Below, one piece after another: positions 1-8,029 of a DNA stretch of 43,441 nucleotides (positions are counted from its first letter, which is position 1; each line of letters starts with the position of its first letter). The notes beneath the pieces were generated by a model. The model was not told where the DNA came from. It saw only the letters and a program-made list of their open reading frames with translations, and ran no database searches. This stretch comes from Verrucomicrobiota bacterium (GTDB lineage: Bacteria > Verrucomicrobiota > Kiritimatiellia > CAIQIC01 > JAGNIJ01): assembly GCA_018823105.1 (NCBI GenBank), contig JAHJJH010000276.1, forward strand, positions 1 through 43,441. The letters run 5' to 3'. Both the position numbers and the translations under genes were made by a program.

Positions 1-1329
1 CTCCCAGAAGCGATAGTTGGCTTCTGGGCGCTTGACTCGCGGGGTCGGCAATTCAGTCAAACTACCGAATGCAAACATGCCGTTCTCGGTGTTCAAGTGA
101 TAGCAAATCCCCTCACCAACAGGCATCTCAGCGTCCCAGTTCATTACCATGAGAGCTCCCCCGACGCTATATGCGCTGCTTAGATGTCCCGCATCGAACG
201 CCATGTCGAAATCAGTGCTAATTCGCGCGGTTACCTGAATGGGATAGATCACGTATTCTTCGCGAAGCTTGGGTATTCCGAGCTTCATCTTGTCCGGCGA
301 TCTTAAGGGCTGCAGAGGCACCGCAGATGCCGGATTGTACAACATGCTGTTTCGCTCCACAGTCTCTTGGTGCACGGGCCAACCGGAGATTTCTGCCTCA
401 TTGAAGACACACTCTGCCCCATCAGTCGTCTGTTCTCCCGATTTCCCTGTGGCGACTGATTGAGCCGGTTCCTCCACTCCCGCGGCGTTAACCACACCAT
501 TCTGTTGCTTGTCAGGAGATACCTCGGGTCCACTTGTCTGTGACGTGTCCGCTTGAGCCGGTTTTGTCCCCGCGATCTCAATCCGACCCGCCTGTCCTCC
601 GTCCGGTGATGGTCCGGGGCCGCCTTTCAGCGCCGCGGCCGATTGCTCACGCAGGGCCTGCATTTCCTGCATGTTTTTCTTTGTCTTCTCCTGAAGCAGC
701 GTCGTGTACAAGGCGTACTCCTTGGACTGCTCCCCTTGAAGCGCCTGTATTTTCTCCATAGTCGGCCTGTTCCGCTCCTCGAATTTCTGCGTCGAACGCG
801 TCCCGCCCTCGTTGAAGTCCTGCTGGGCCTGTTCCAGCGCCGCTACCAAGGCATTCCTCTCCTCCTTGGGCGCGTTCATGTTGGCCCGGGCGGACAACTC
901 GCTCACCTTGGCCTGCTTCTTCTCCACCAGTACTTCCCCCTCCTGTCTCCAGACATCGGCGTTCTTCTCAATCACTTTGCCAAGCGCTTCGATCTCTTCC
1001 CCAATCTTGTCCAGCCGTTGCTGGGACGCCTCCAGGCGCTGGTCGATATCGGGCGTGGCATCAGCCGGCTTCTGGATGGGCGTGTCGAGGTCCTGAGCCG
1101 CCTGGGCCTGCTTCTGCATTTGCTCACCCCACTCGAGCAAAGCCTTCTGGTCCGCCTCGCTGATGCTCTGCCCAGTCTGCATCTTCGTCATGATGTTCAT
1201 GATCTCGGGGGGGGGCATGGCGGGCATTGCCGGCTGCCGTCGGTGATCCAGATCACGCGACTGCGCAAAAGCCGGGAATGTGAACCGGGGACTCATCATG
1301 AGGAATGCAACCACAAGGAGTATTCGCAT
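1..1329 (-). CDS. Exported coiled-coil protein, C-terminus cut by window edge
   Basis: An open frame of 443 codons runs from an ATG at 1329 to the left edge without a stop. The start is preceded by GGGAGGTG at good spacing. Residues 1-23 form a signal peptide (MRILLVVAFLMMSP...AFAQ). Residues about 45-240 are rich in Glu, Gln, Lys and Ala with heptad-like spacing, which suggests a long coiled coil. A low-complexity Pro/Gly/Thr linker follows. The last 140 residues (from AECVFNEAEI) look like a separate globular domain with beta-type composition. I do not recognise the family. The protein is probably periplasmic or surface-attached. The plus strand of the same stretch shows a misleading leucine-rich frame, which is only the antisense of the Gln/Lys/Glu codons. 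Confidence 0.8.
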   Translation of the reverse strand, partial: MRILLVVAFLMMSPRFTFPAFAQSRDLDHRRQPAMPAMPPPEIMNIMTKMQTGQSISEADQKALLEWGEQMQKQAQAAQDLDTPIQKPADATPDIDQRLEASQQRLDKIGEEIEALGKVIEKNADVWRQEGEVLVEKKQAKVSELSARANMNAPKEERNALVAALEQAQQDFNEGGTRSTQKFEERNRPTMEKIQALQGEQSKEYALYTTLLQEKTKKNMQEMQALREQSAAALKGGPGPSPDGGQAGRIEIAGTKPAQADTSQTSGPEVSPDKQQNGVVNAAGVEEPAQSVATGKSGEQTTDGAECVFNEAEISGWPVHQETVERNSMLYNPASAVPLQPLRSPDKMKLGIPKLREEYVIYPIQVTARISTDFDMAFDAGHLSSAYSVGGALMVMNWDAEMPVGEGICYHLNTENGMFAFGSLTELPTPRVKRPEANYRFWE

Positions 1330-1536
1330 CGCGTTCACCTCCCGCCACTGCTTGCAAGGTTCACCCGCTACCCGCCTCCATATTGATGGCAGGCCCGACC
1401 CGACCGATTCCCCCCGGCACCGTACTGCAAACGACATGCATGGCTTCATGATCGTGCCACGTTGAGTCGTTTATCCACTACTTTGGCAACGCGCGTGGCC
1501 TGCGCGCCAGAATGCTATCATGCTCTCCCTTCGTTC

Positions 1537-1565
1537 ATTAGATAAGAAAACAGGTAAGCCGGCAA
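1537..1565 (-). promoter_or_regulatory. Candidate sigma70-type promoter for the coiled-coil protein gene
   Basis: On the minus strand TTGCCG (1560-1565) is followed after 17 bp by TCTAAT (1537-1542), in an AT-rich patch. It would give a leader of about 200 nt before the start at 1329, which is long. The call rests only on box similarity. Confidence 0.3.
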
Positions 1566-1649
1566 GTTCAAAAAAAGCTTTTATTTAAAGCGAACGCTTG
1601 CGCACATTCCCACGCCCGTGATGCAAAAGAGCGAAAAGGAGTAGTGGGC

Positions 1650-1760
1650 ATGCTGGGCGAGGAACTGGCCCGGGAAATTCCGGGGCGGATGCTGAAGGTC
1701 AGCCGGGACGGCCCGGTGTATAAGATTCACGGGGACTTGAGCCTGGGCGAGGAGTCAAAT
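1650..1760 (+). pseudogene. Possible remnant of a small gene, interrupted by a palindromic repeat
   Basis: An ATG at 1650 follows a strong AAGGAG at 8-nt spacing. It opens a natural-looking 37-residue stretch (MLGEELAREIPGRM..., then KVSRDGPVYKIHGDLSL). From 1761 the frame runs into a palindromic repeat and then into the antisense of the HAD gene, where the composition becomes Ser/Ala/Arg-rich noise until a stop at 2126. I read this as the 5' end of a lost gene. It could also be a short functional peptide or chance. No family was recognised. The rest of the 1330-1846 gap holds only the promoter candidate and the repeat. Confidence 0.25.
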
Positions 1761-1846
1761 TGGTCGGGCGTGTTCGCGGCTCGACTGAGCTCGCCGAAGT
1801 CCGAACCCGCCGTTTTTTCGGCGCGTTGGGCCAACGCGCCCTACCA
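1761..1846. repeat. GTAG-type palindromic repeat pair (REP/BIME-like)
   Basis: The 86-bp element is bounded by TGGTCGGGC and GCCCTACCA, which are inverted repeats with one mismatch. Read on the minus strand, it begins GTAG followed directly by a perfect hairpin with arms GGCGCGTTG/CAACGCGCC (1820-1840). This is the layout of REP sequences. It abuts the TAA stop of the HAD gene at 1847. Similar elements lie at 22276, 29652 and 31610. Confidence 0.55.
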
Positions 1847-2581
1847 TTACAGCAGCAAGGCCTCCAGTTCGGACAGGTTACCGATGGCTACGTCGGGCTC
1901 GAAATCGCCGGGCTTCCGCGGGAGTTTTTCAGGCGTCTCCCATTGCCGCATTATGACCACGTGCAGCCCGGCGCGTTTGCCCCCCTGCACGTCCGCCAGC
2001 CAGTTATCGCCCACCAGCACCGCCTGGTCGGCCCGCACGCGGAGCTGGTCCAGGATGGTGATGAAAGGAACCGGGTGCGGCTTGACGAGATTGATGTCGG
2101 CCGAGACCACCACCGCCTTGAAATAATCCTCCAGGCCCGTCTTGGCCAGGCTCTCCCGGATGGCGTCCCCGTCGGGGTAGTTGGAGAGCAGGCCCAGCTT
2201 ATAGCGCTCCGCCAGCCGGTCCAGCAGGTCAAAGACCTCCGGCTCCGCGCGGACGATCCGGACGAACACCTCGAAGCGCGAGCGCAGGATTTCCGCCAGT
2301 TGCTCCGGGGAGGGTTCCACGCCGTAGAGTTCCTGGATCATGGTCGTCGTGATCTCGACGAGATTATTCTCGCGGTAGAGCGGCGGGTCGCCGGAGTAGG
2401 GCGCCAGGCGGTTGCGGTCCCGGATGGCGGAGAGGCGATCGAAATCCGGCTTCCCGAAATGTTTTTCCAGGACGTCGGCCAGCGCCGCGTCGCAGACCAC
2501 GACCTGTTTTCGACTGAATTCGATCAGGGTATTCCCGTAGTCGAAGATGATCGCGCGGATGCTTTTCTTGTCGAACGCCAT
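1847..2581 (-). CDS. HAD-superfamily hydrolase-like protein
   Basis: 244 residues, with the start chosen at MAFDKKSIRA because upstream codons look non-coding and GAAGG precedes this ATG. Motif I is IIFDYGNTL (nucleophile Asp14). A cap-like helical region follows. Motif III lysine lies in LVKPHPVPF and motif IV in VGDNWLADVQGG, matching subfamily IA phosphatases of the phosphoglycolate or nucleotidase type. The second aspartate of the usual DxD is replaced by Gly (DYG). That residue normally acts as acid/base in phosphatases, so activity may be weak or different, although such DxG variants do occur in the superfamily. The protein should be cytoplasmic. Substrate unknown. Confidence 0.85.
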   Translation of the reverse strand: MAFDKKSIRAIIFDYGNTLIEFSRKQVVVCDAALADVLEKHFGKPDFDRLSAIRDRNRLAPYSGDPPLYRENNLVEITTTMIQELYGVEPSPEQLAEILRSRFEVFVRIVRAEPEVFDLLDRLAERYKLGLLSNYPDGDAIRESLAKTGLEDYFKAVVVSADINLVKPHPVPFITILDQLRVRADQAVLVGDNWLADVQGGKRAGLHVVIMRQWETPEKLPRKPGDFEPDVAIGNLSELEALLL

Positions 2582-2805
2582 TTTTCCGCTACCTTCTTTC
2601 CTCTGCCGCAGAGATCCAGCATGCCGGATGGGGCGGAGGCAATCAATGGCAATCCGATGGGTCGGACGCCTTTTCCACGCGGGATGGGAATGAAACGTAG
2701 TCGTTACCGGTCTGTCGCGATTTTTTCCCATCATGGGGTTTGACGCTAACCAACTGCTTCACGAGTGTGAGTTTGGTTAGAGACGGCGCGCCGGCCGGCA
2801 GGCCC

Positions 2806-4083
2806 TCAGGGCGCCCAGATCCACCAGACCAACGCTGAAGCCGCCACCACGGCCGCCATCGTGAACGGCACGCCGACGGACATGAATTCCCCGAAATGGA
2901 CCACGTACCCCCGCTTCTTCAACAGGCCGACGGTGACCACGTTGGCCGAGGCGCCGACCGGCGTGATGTTACCTCCGAGGCAGGCCCCGATCAGCAGGCC
3001 GTACATCAGTAACGGCACGGGCGCGCCGAGCGAGTCCGCCATCTTCTGGACCACGGGGATCATGGCCAGTAGAAAGGGCACGTTGTCCACGAAGGCCGAA
3101 ATGAACACGGACGCGAGGACCACGACAGTGTAGGCGGCGAAAAGACGCTGGCCCACGACTCCGGAAAGCCACGCGGCCAACCGGTCCAGCCAGCCGGAGT
3201 CGGTCATGCCGCCCACGAGCACGAATACGCCCATGAGGAAAAATGTCGTGTCCCAGTCCAGGGTGCGGATGACGTCCCGCACGGGGGTCCAGTGCGGACC
3301 GAGCCGGTACCAGGCCAGCCCGCTCCCCGCCAGGACCAGGGTCAGCGTGCCGGCCAGCCATTTGAACTCCGGATCCGCCACCGAGGTGAGCGACAGGCCG
3401 GCCACGAGGATCAGCAGTAGCCCGGTTGGCGCCCAGGCCCGGACTTTTTCCTGCGCGACGGCCGCGGCCGCTTCGCGGTGGGCGCGCAGCAGCCAGGCCA
3501 CCACGACCAGGGCCGCCAGGGCGCCGGCCTGGACGGCGAAGAAAATACCGAGCCGCCCGCCGTACACGAAGAAATCATTGAAGTTCAATTTCAGGTAGCC
3601 CGCCAGGATCATGCTGGGCGGGTCGCCGATCAGCGTGGCCGTCCCCTGCAGGTTCGTGCACACGGCGATGCAGAGGAGCAGGCGGACGGGCGAAATCTTA
3701 AGTCGGTCTGCCAGGCTCAGCGCGACCGGCGCCACCAGCAGCACGACGGCGACGTTCTCGACGAAGATGGAGAGGAATCCCGCCAGCGCGCACACCGCGA
3801 GCATCGCGCCCCGGACCGTGCGTGTCCGGCGGACCAGGGCTTCGGCCAGGACCGCCGGCATGCGCGACTGCATGAAAAGTTCCGCCAGCACCAGCGTGCC
3901 GAAGAACAGGGCCACGACGTTCCAATGGATTTTCTCCAGCAGGGCCACCCGCCAGGTCAACGAACCGGAGAGCACCATCAGGACGCCGCCCGCGCAGGCC
4001 GTCGCCGTCCGCCATCGCGGCAGGATGACGAACAGCGCATACGAAAGCACGAAGATCAGCACGGGTGCAAACGACGGCTTCAT
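2806..4083 (-). CDS. ArsB/NhaD-type ion transporter (SLC13-like permease)
   Basis: 425 residues with about 11-12 hydrophobic segments. Two half-repeats carry the family signatures: NLQGTATLIGDPPSMI in the first half and GGNITPVGASANVV near the C-terminus, plus DNVPFLLAMIPVV. These are typical of the ion-transporter superfamily that includes ArsB, NhaD, the P protein and citrate carriers (PF03600). It is an inner-membrane permease that moves anions or exchanges Na+/H+; the substrate cannot be read from sequence. I chose the start MKPSFAPVL at 4083 because the upstream extension is polar and Cys-rich. No arsenic genes are adjacent. It diverges from acylphosphatase with a 110-bp gap. Confidence 0.85.
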   Translation of the reverse strand: MKPSFAPVLIFVLSYALFVILPRWRTATACAGGVLMVLSGSLTWRVALLEKIHWNVVALFFGTLVLAELFMQSRMPAVLAEALVRRTRTVRGAMLAVCALAGFLSIFVENVAVVLLVAPVALSLADRLKISPVRLLLCIAVCTNLQGTATLIGDPPSMILAGYLKLNFNDFFVYGGRLGIFFAVQAGALAALVVVAWLLRAHREAAAAVAQEKVRAWAPTGLLLILVAGLSLTSVADPEFKWLAGTLTLVLAGSGLAWYRLGPHWTPVRDVIRTLDWDTTFFLMGVFVLVGGMTDSGWLDRLAAWLSGVVGQRLFAAYTVVVLASVFISAFVDNVPFLLAMIPVVQKMADSLGAPVPLLMYGLLIGACLGGNITPVGASANVVTVGLLKKRGYVVHFGEFMSVGVPFTMAAVVAASALVWWIWAP

Positions 4084-4193
4084 GGCCCGTCGAGATTGCG
4101 ACAAGCCGCAGGGATCGTCAACAAAAAGGGGCAGCCGGCATCGCGCTTTGCAATCCGCCCCAGGCGTGATATTCAAGAAGCGCGTTCGCGGCC

Positions 4194-4499
4194 ATGAAAG
4201 ACGAAAACCAGCGGGGATCGGCCTCCCGGCGCCGGGTGACCGTGCGCTACGACGGCCACGTGCAGGGGGTCGGGTTCCGCTTCACCGCCGTGCATCTCGG
4301 CAGCCGGTTCGATGTGACCGGCTACGTGCTCAATGAATACGACGGGTCGGTCCGACTGGTCGCCGAGGGCGAGGAGCCCGTTCTGCTGGAATTCCTGCGC
4401 GCCATCCGGCTCTCGCCGCTCGGGCGGTATATCTCCGGCGAGACGGCGTCCTGGTCGGAGGCCACGGGCGAGTTCGATGCCTTCGGTGTGAAGTTCTAA
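4194..4499 (+). CDS. acyP: Acylphosphatase
   Basis: 101 residues, close to the usual 90-100. The signature GHVQGVGFRFTA is present, with the catalytic Arg in GFR, and the second motif appears as GYVLNEYDGSVRLVAEGEE (GxVxNxxDGSV). The enzyme hydrolyses acyl phosphates such as carbamoyl phosphate or 1,3-bisphosphoglycerate in the cytoplasm. The N-terminal 15 residues are basic and variable. It stands alone between a divergent transporter and a convergent ankyrin gene. Confidence 0.92.
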   Translation: MKDENQRGSASRRRVTVRYDGHVQGVGFRFTAVHLGSRFDVTGYVLNEYDGSVRLVAEGEEPVLLEFLRAIRLSPLGRYISGETASWSEATGEFDAFGVKF

Positions 4500-4572
4500 C
4501 GCCCCGCGTCAGGAGCGCGTCTCACCACGACACCGGGCGAGTTCCCGGCCGGTTCGCCGGGCCGCGTGCGGA

Positions 4573-4989
4573 TCACTTCTGCCAATCCCGAACGACCTCC
4601 GCTATCGTCCTTCCATCCGGCAGGGGCTTATGGATGTCCGCGCCATGCTTCACCAGCAACTCCATCATGTTCCGATCGTGTCGAAGGAAGGCGACATGCA
4701 GCGGGGTCAGCCCGTCGTCATCGGTGGCTTCGGTGTCGGCGCCACTGGTGAGAAGAAACTCTGCCGCCGGGTAGTGACCGCATGTCGCATAGTGAAGGGC
4801 CGTGCCGCCTCTCTCATCCCGCTGTTTAAGGTCCATGCCGGTCCGCACCAGTTCCATTACGGCGGTGAGGTCGCCCTTCTGTGCGGCCTGAACAAGGGCT
4901 GTTCGACTGCTCGCCTGCCGATCCTGCCCCGCCGGCGGCTTTGCCGCAGGGCTGTCCCGCCCCGGCTCTGGAAACCATTTGTGAAACAT
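4573..4989 (-). CDS. Small ankyrin-repeat protein
   Basis: 138 residues. The start is ATG at 4989, 8 nt after GGAGG; a GTG at 4992 is too close. After a polar N-terminal tail of about 30 residues come three ankyrin repeats: TALVQAAQKGDLTAVMELV, GGTALHYATCGHYPAAEFLL and GLTPLHVAFLRHDRNMMELL, each followed by G-A-D type turns. It has no clear signal peptide. It is probably a protein-binding adaptor in the cytoplasm. The partner is unknown and no neighbour suggests one. Confidence 0.82.
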   Translation of the reverse strand: MFHKWFPEPGRDSPAAKPPAGQDRQASSRTALVQAAQKGDLTAVMELVRTGMDLKQRDERGGTALHYATCGHYPAAEFLLTSGADTEATDDDGLTPLHVAFLRHDRNMMELLVKHGADIHKPLPDGRTIAEVVRDWQK

Positions 4990-5230
4990 CACGAAGTCCT
5001 CCCATACCGGCGTACGCGTAGAGGCGACCTTTTCCGTGTCCGGAGTTTTCCCTTGGTGGCGCGGTTCCGATAACAGGATAGCCTGATCTTTTGGGACCGC
5101 AATCCTGCCTTATTAGCCGGGGCGGCAAGCAGGGCGGCGGGGCGCCTTGGCCAAGGTGCCGTTCACCTGGAGACGCCGGACTTCCCGGTGGGTTTGAGAA
5201 GTGAAACTCCTTTACTTGTGGAGGCGCCGC

Positions 5231-5258
5231 TTTACATTGATGGTGAACAAGGTATGCT
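5231..5258 (+). promoter_or_regulatory. Candidate sigma70-type promoter for the metallophosphoesterase gene
   Basis: TTTACA (5231-5236), 16-bp spacer, TATGCT (5253-5258). It would start transcription near 5265, about 27 nt before the ATG at 5292. The rest of the 4990-5291 gap shows no gene. Confidence 0.4.
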
Positions 5259-5291
5259 GTTGAACCCGTAGCGGGAGCAACGGGCAAGCTG

Positions 5292-6014
5292 ATGAAATAC
5301 GCGATCCTCGGGGACATTCACTCCAACCTGGAGGCGCTGACCGCGGTCCTGGCCGATGCCAAGGAGCAGGCGGTCACGCACTACGCCTGCGTGGGTGATG
5401 TCGTGGGGTATAACGCGAACCCGGTGGAGTGCGTCAACCTGGTGCGCGAAGCCAGCCCCACGGTCGTCCGCGGAAACCACGACCATTACTGTTCCCACGA
5501 CGATAACCTCAGCGGGTTCCACCCCCTGGCCGCGGATGCGGTGGACTGGACCCGCAAACAACTGCCTGAAGAGATGCGCCTGTACCTGCGCAAACTCAAG
5601 CTCGTGGGCATGCTCGAGTCGTTTACGCTCGTCCACAGTACGCTGGATATGCCGGAGATGTGGGGCTACGTCTTCGACAAACTGGAGGCCGAGGCGCATT
5701 TCCACTACCAGACCACCAACGTCTGCTTTTTCGGGCATACGCACGTTCCGTTGGCTTTTGAAAAGTCAGACAGCGTTCGGTGCGGCTTATACACGCGTAT
5801 CCAGGTGGCCCGGGGCAAGAAGTACTTCATCAACGTGGGCAGCGTCGGTCAACCGCGCGACGGGGACCCCCGGGCGGCTTATGCCATCTACGACCTGATT
5901 CGCAACCAGGTCGAACTCCGCCGGGTAGGATACGATTTCCGGATCACGCAGAAAAAGATCCTGGACGCCGGCTTGCCCGGACGCGTGGCCGCCCGGCTGG
6001 CCGTGGGGCGCTAG
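5292..6014 (+). CDS. Metallophosphoesterase (YfcE/MJ0936-like)
   Basis: 240 residues of the calcineurin-like fold, with all metal-binding motifs: GDIHSN (Asp8, His10), GDVVGYN, GNHDH and FFGHTHVP, followed by NVGSVGQPRDGDPRAAY. This order is typical of the small bacterial and archaeal phosphodiesterase subgroup that cleaves cyclic or bis-phosphate substrates in vitro. It is cytoplasmic and the true substrate is unknown. It is followed after 60 nt by an exported protein on the same strand and may be co-transcribed with it. Confidence 0.9.
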   Translation: MKYAILGDIHSNLEALTAVLADAKEQAVTHYACVGDVVGYNANPVECVNLVREASPTVVRGNHDHYCSHDDNLSGFHPLAADAVDWTRKQLPEEMRLYLRKLKLVGMLESFTLVHSTLDMPEMWGYVFDKLEAEAHFHYQTTNVCFFGHTHVPLAFEKSDSVRCGLYTRIQVARGKKYFINVGSVGQPRDGDPRAAYAIYDLIRNQVELRRVGYDFRITQKKILDAGLPGRVAARLAVGR

Positions 6015-6074
6015 AGACAGGGCGTGAAACCGGGCGCCTTCCGCGCCGGAAGACCCCTTGCAGGAGATGGCAAC

Positions 6075-6935
6075 ATGAAACGATGCGGATTATCCATCGG
6101 GATGCTGATTGTCGCCCTGGTTCAGGCTTCCCCGGGCCAGATCGAAGTCGGGTGCCGCCTCGCGGCGTCCAGACTGCTCTTGTTCGAACCCATCCGGGCC
6201 ACGGTCCGGCTGGCCAACAACACGGGCCACCCGCTTCATTTCGGTGGTGACAATTCGACGGCGCGTCTTGGATTCACCATCGAGCAGGCGCCCGGCGTGC
6301 CCGTGTTCCCGACGGACCGGCGGCTGTGGGACGGCCCGTTTACCCTGGCGCCCGGCGAGGAACGGGAGCTGACCGTCAATCTCCTTTCGACGTACCAGAT
6401 CCGTTCGACCGGTCCCTACACCATTCAAGCCCGCGCGGAATGGGGGGAGAAGGCCTTCCTTTCCCAGAAGGTGTTCCTGGACGTGATGCCGGGTCTGGAT
6501 GTGGCCCGGCTCGCCGTGGGGCTGCCGGGCGCGGCGCAGGACACCCGCGTTTTCAGCCTCAAGACGCTGACCCGCGACCGCACGGAGTTGTTGTTTCTGC
6601 GCGTGGACGATGAAAACAGCGGTCAATGCCTGGGGGTGTTCGACCTGGGCCGCATCGTTCGCCAATTCAAGCCCCTGATCCAGAGCGACGGCAAGGGACA
6701 CGTTCACGTTCTGCACCAGTCCAGCCCCTGGAAGTTCACGCACACCGAGATGAATCCCGACGGCATCCCGGTGAACTCCGCCGATTTCTCCGCCTACAGC
6801 ACGGAAGTCCGTTTTGAAAAAACGCCCGACGGACAGCTATTGGTGCGGGGGATTCAAAAGCCGGCCGACGCCACGCTCTTTCAGCCCCCGCCTCCCCAGA
6901 TGCCGACCCCCGCCAAGGGGAAAAAAAGGCGATGA
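6075..6935 (+). CDS. Exported protein of unknown function
   Basis: 286 residues. The start at 6075 follows AGGAG; the upstream in-frame codons lack coding character. Residues 1-22 form a signal peptide ending near QASPGQ. The body begins with an Ig/CARDB-like beta pattern (FEPIRATVRLANNTGHPLHF ... FTLAPGEERELTVNLL), as in domains that handle 'unequal' extracellular ligands. Then comes a segment ending in a Pro-rich, Lys/Arg-rich tail (PPPPQMPTPAKGKKRR). No catalytic motif is seen. It is probably periplasmic. Confidence 0.8.
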   Translation: MKRCGLSIGMLIVALVQASPGQIEVGCRLAASRLLLFEPIRATVRLANNTGHPLHFGGDNSTARLGFTIEQAPGVPVFPTDRRLWDGPFTLAPGEERELTVNLLSTYQIRSTGPYTIQARAEWGEKAFLSQKVFLDVMPGLDVARLAVGLPGAAQDTRVFSLKTLTRDRTELLFLRVDDENSGQCLGVFDLGRIVRQFKPLIQSDGKGHVHVLHQSSPWKFTHTEMNPDGIPVNSADFSAYSTEVRFEKTPDGQLLVRGIQKPADATLFQPPPPQMPTPAKGKKRR

Positions 6936-6989
6936 CTCGCGGGCCTGCCTGTGTTATAGGTGTTCTTGTATTGTAGCCAGACACCCGGT

Positions 6990-7076
6990 GCACCCGTGGT
7001 GAAATTGGCATACACGCAAGATTCAGGTTCTTGTGGCCGCGAGGCCGTGGAGGTTCGACTCCTCTCGGGTGCACCA
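6990..7076 (+). tRNA. tRNA-Leu (anticodon CAG)
   Basis: Acceptor arms GCACCCG/CGGGTGC, anticodon stem CAAGA/TCTTG with loop TTCAGGT giving anticodon CAG, a long class II variable arm (GGCCGCGAGGCC region), T-loop GGTTCGACTCC, discriminator A73 and an encoded CCA. The long variable arm and anticodon both indicate leucine (CUG codons). The 134 bp that follow hold no gene. Confidence 0.96.
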
Positions 7077-7210
7077 CTTCTCCTGCGCCTCTCTTCCCTT
7101 CGAACGTCGTCGTAGCCACGACCGGAACGAGGGGCCGCATACATAGCCTTTTCGCTCGTTCACCGCGCTTCGTCCAAGGCTTCTCAGGGCGAGTGCTTAG
7201 AGCTCCTGCG

Positions 7211-8029
7211 TCACCCACGCTGCCGTCCGCGCGTGACGGCGAAGGCGAGGAGGAAGAACGCGGCGTTGACGAGGACGATCGTCGCCCCGGCGGGCGTGTC
7301 GAGGCCCAGGGAGAGGAACAGGCCCAGCACGACGGACAGGGCGCCGAGCGCGGCCGAGACGGCCAACGTCATCTTGAAACTCCGGCGGAACTGCAAAGCG
7401 GTGACGGCCGGAAAAATCAACAGGCTGGAGACCAGCAGGGTCCCCACCACCCGGATGCCCAGGACGACCATCAACGCCGTCAACAGGGCCAGCAGACGGT
7501 TGAGCCGGGCGGGCCGAATCCCGACGACCCGCGCCCCGGCTTCGTCAAACGTGACGGCAAAAAGTTCGTGGTAGAAAAGCCCGATCAAGGCCAGCACGCC
7601 GAGGGCGAGCGCTACGGCCAGCCGGGTTTCCGCGCGGCTGACGGAGAGAATATCGCCGAAGAGAAAGCTGAACAGGTCCACGTTGAACCCGCCGCCCAGG
7701 CTGGCGAAGAGGACGCCCGCCGCCACGCCGACGGCGGAGACCATGCCGATGGCCGCGTCGCCATACATGGCGGCGCGGCCGGGCAGGTAGAGGATCACCA
7801 GCGAGGCCAACGCCACGAGCGGCAGGGCGATGTAGAGGGGCGTCCATCCCAGCAGCAACGCCAGGCCTACGGTGGCAAACGCGAAATGGGAGAGCCCCTC
7901 TCCGATCATCGCGTAGCGGCGCAGCACCAGGAAAACCCCGAGCAGCCCGCAGCCAAGGGCGATGAAGAGGCCGGCCAACAGGGCGCGCTGCACGAAGGCA
8001 TAATGTAAGGCTTCCAGGACCTGGCTCAC
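7211..8029 (-). CDS. znuB: Zinc/manganese ABC transporter permease (ZnuB-like)
   Basis: 272 residues with about 8 membrane segments. It matches the ABC-3 metal permease family (PF00950): FVQRALLAGLFIALGCGLLG at the start, GEGLSHFAFATVGLA, and GIRPARLNRLLALLTAL towards the C-terminus. The start is a GTG at 8029 whose GTGA overlaps the stop of the ATPase gene, so translation is probably coupled. A longer in-frame extension to 8725 exists but only reads through the ATPase gene in the wrong frame. It forms the membrane channel for Zn2+ (or Mn2+) with the two genes upstream. Confidence 0.9.
   Translation of the reverse strand: MSQVLEALHYAFVQRALLAGLFIALGCGLLGVFLVLRRYAMIGEGLSHFAFATVGLALLLGWTPLYIALPLVALASLVILYLPGRAAMYGDAAIGMVSAVGVAAGVLFASLGGGFNVDLFSFLFGDILSVSRAETRLAVALALGVLALIGLFYHELFAVTFDEAGARVVGIRPARLNRLLALLTALMVVLGIRVVGTLLVSSLLIFPAVTALQFRRSFKMTLAVSAALGALSVVLGLFLSLGLDTPAGATIVLVNAAFFLLAFAVTRGRQRG

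Noticed and set aside
643-1386. Leucine-rich 247-codon open frame on the plus strand
   Set aside because: It is the antisense of the coiled-coil gene: Gln, Lys and Glu codons read backwards give Leu and Phe. The minus strand has a signal peptide and ribosome site.
4544-4561. Hairpin CCCGGC-N6-GCCGGG between acylphosphatase and the ankyrin gene as a terminator
   Set aside because: There is no T-run on either side and the region is GC-rich enough for chance pairing.
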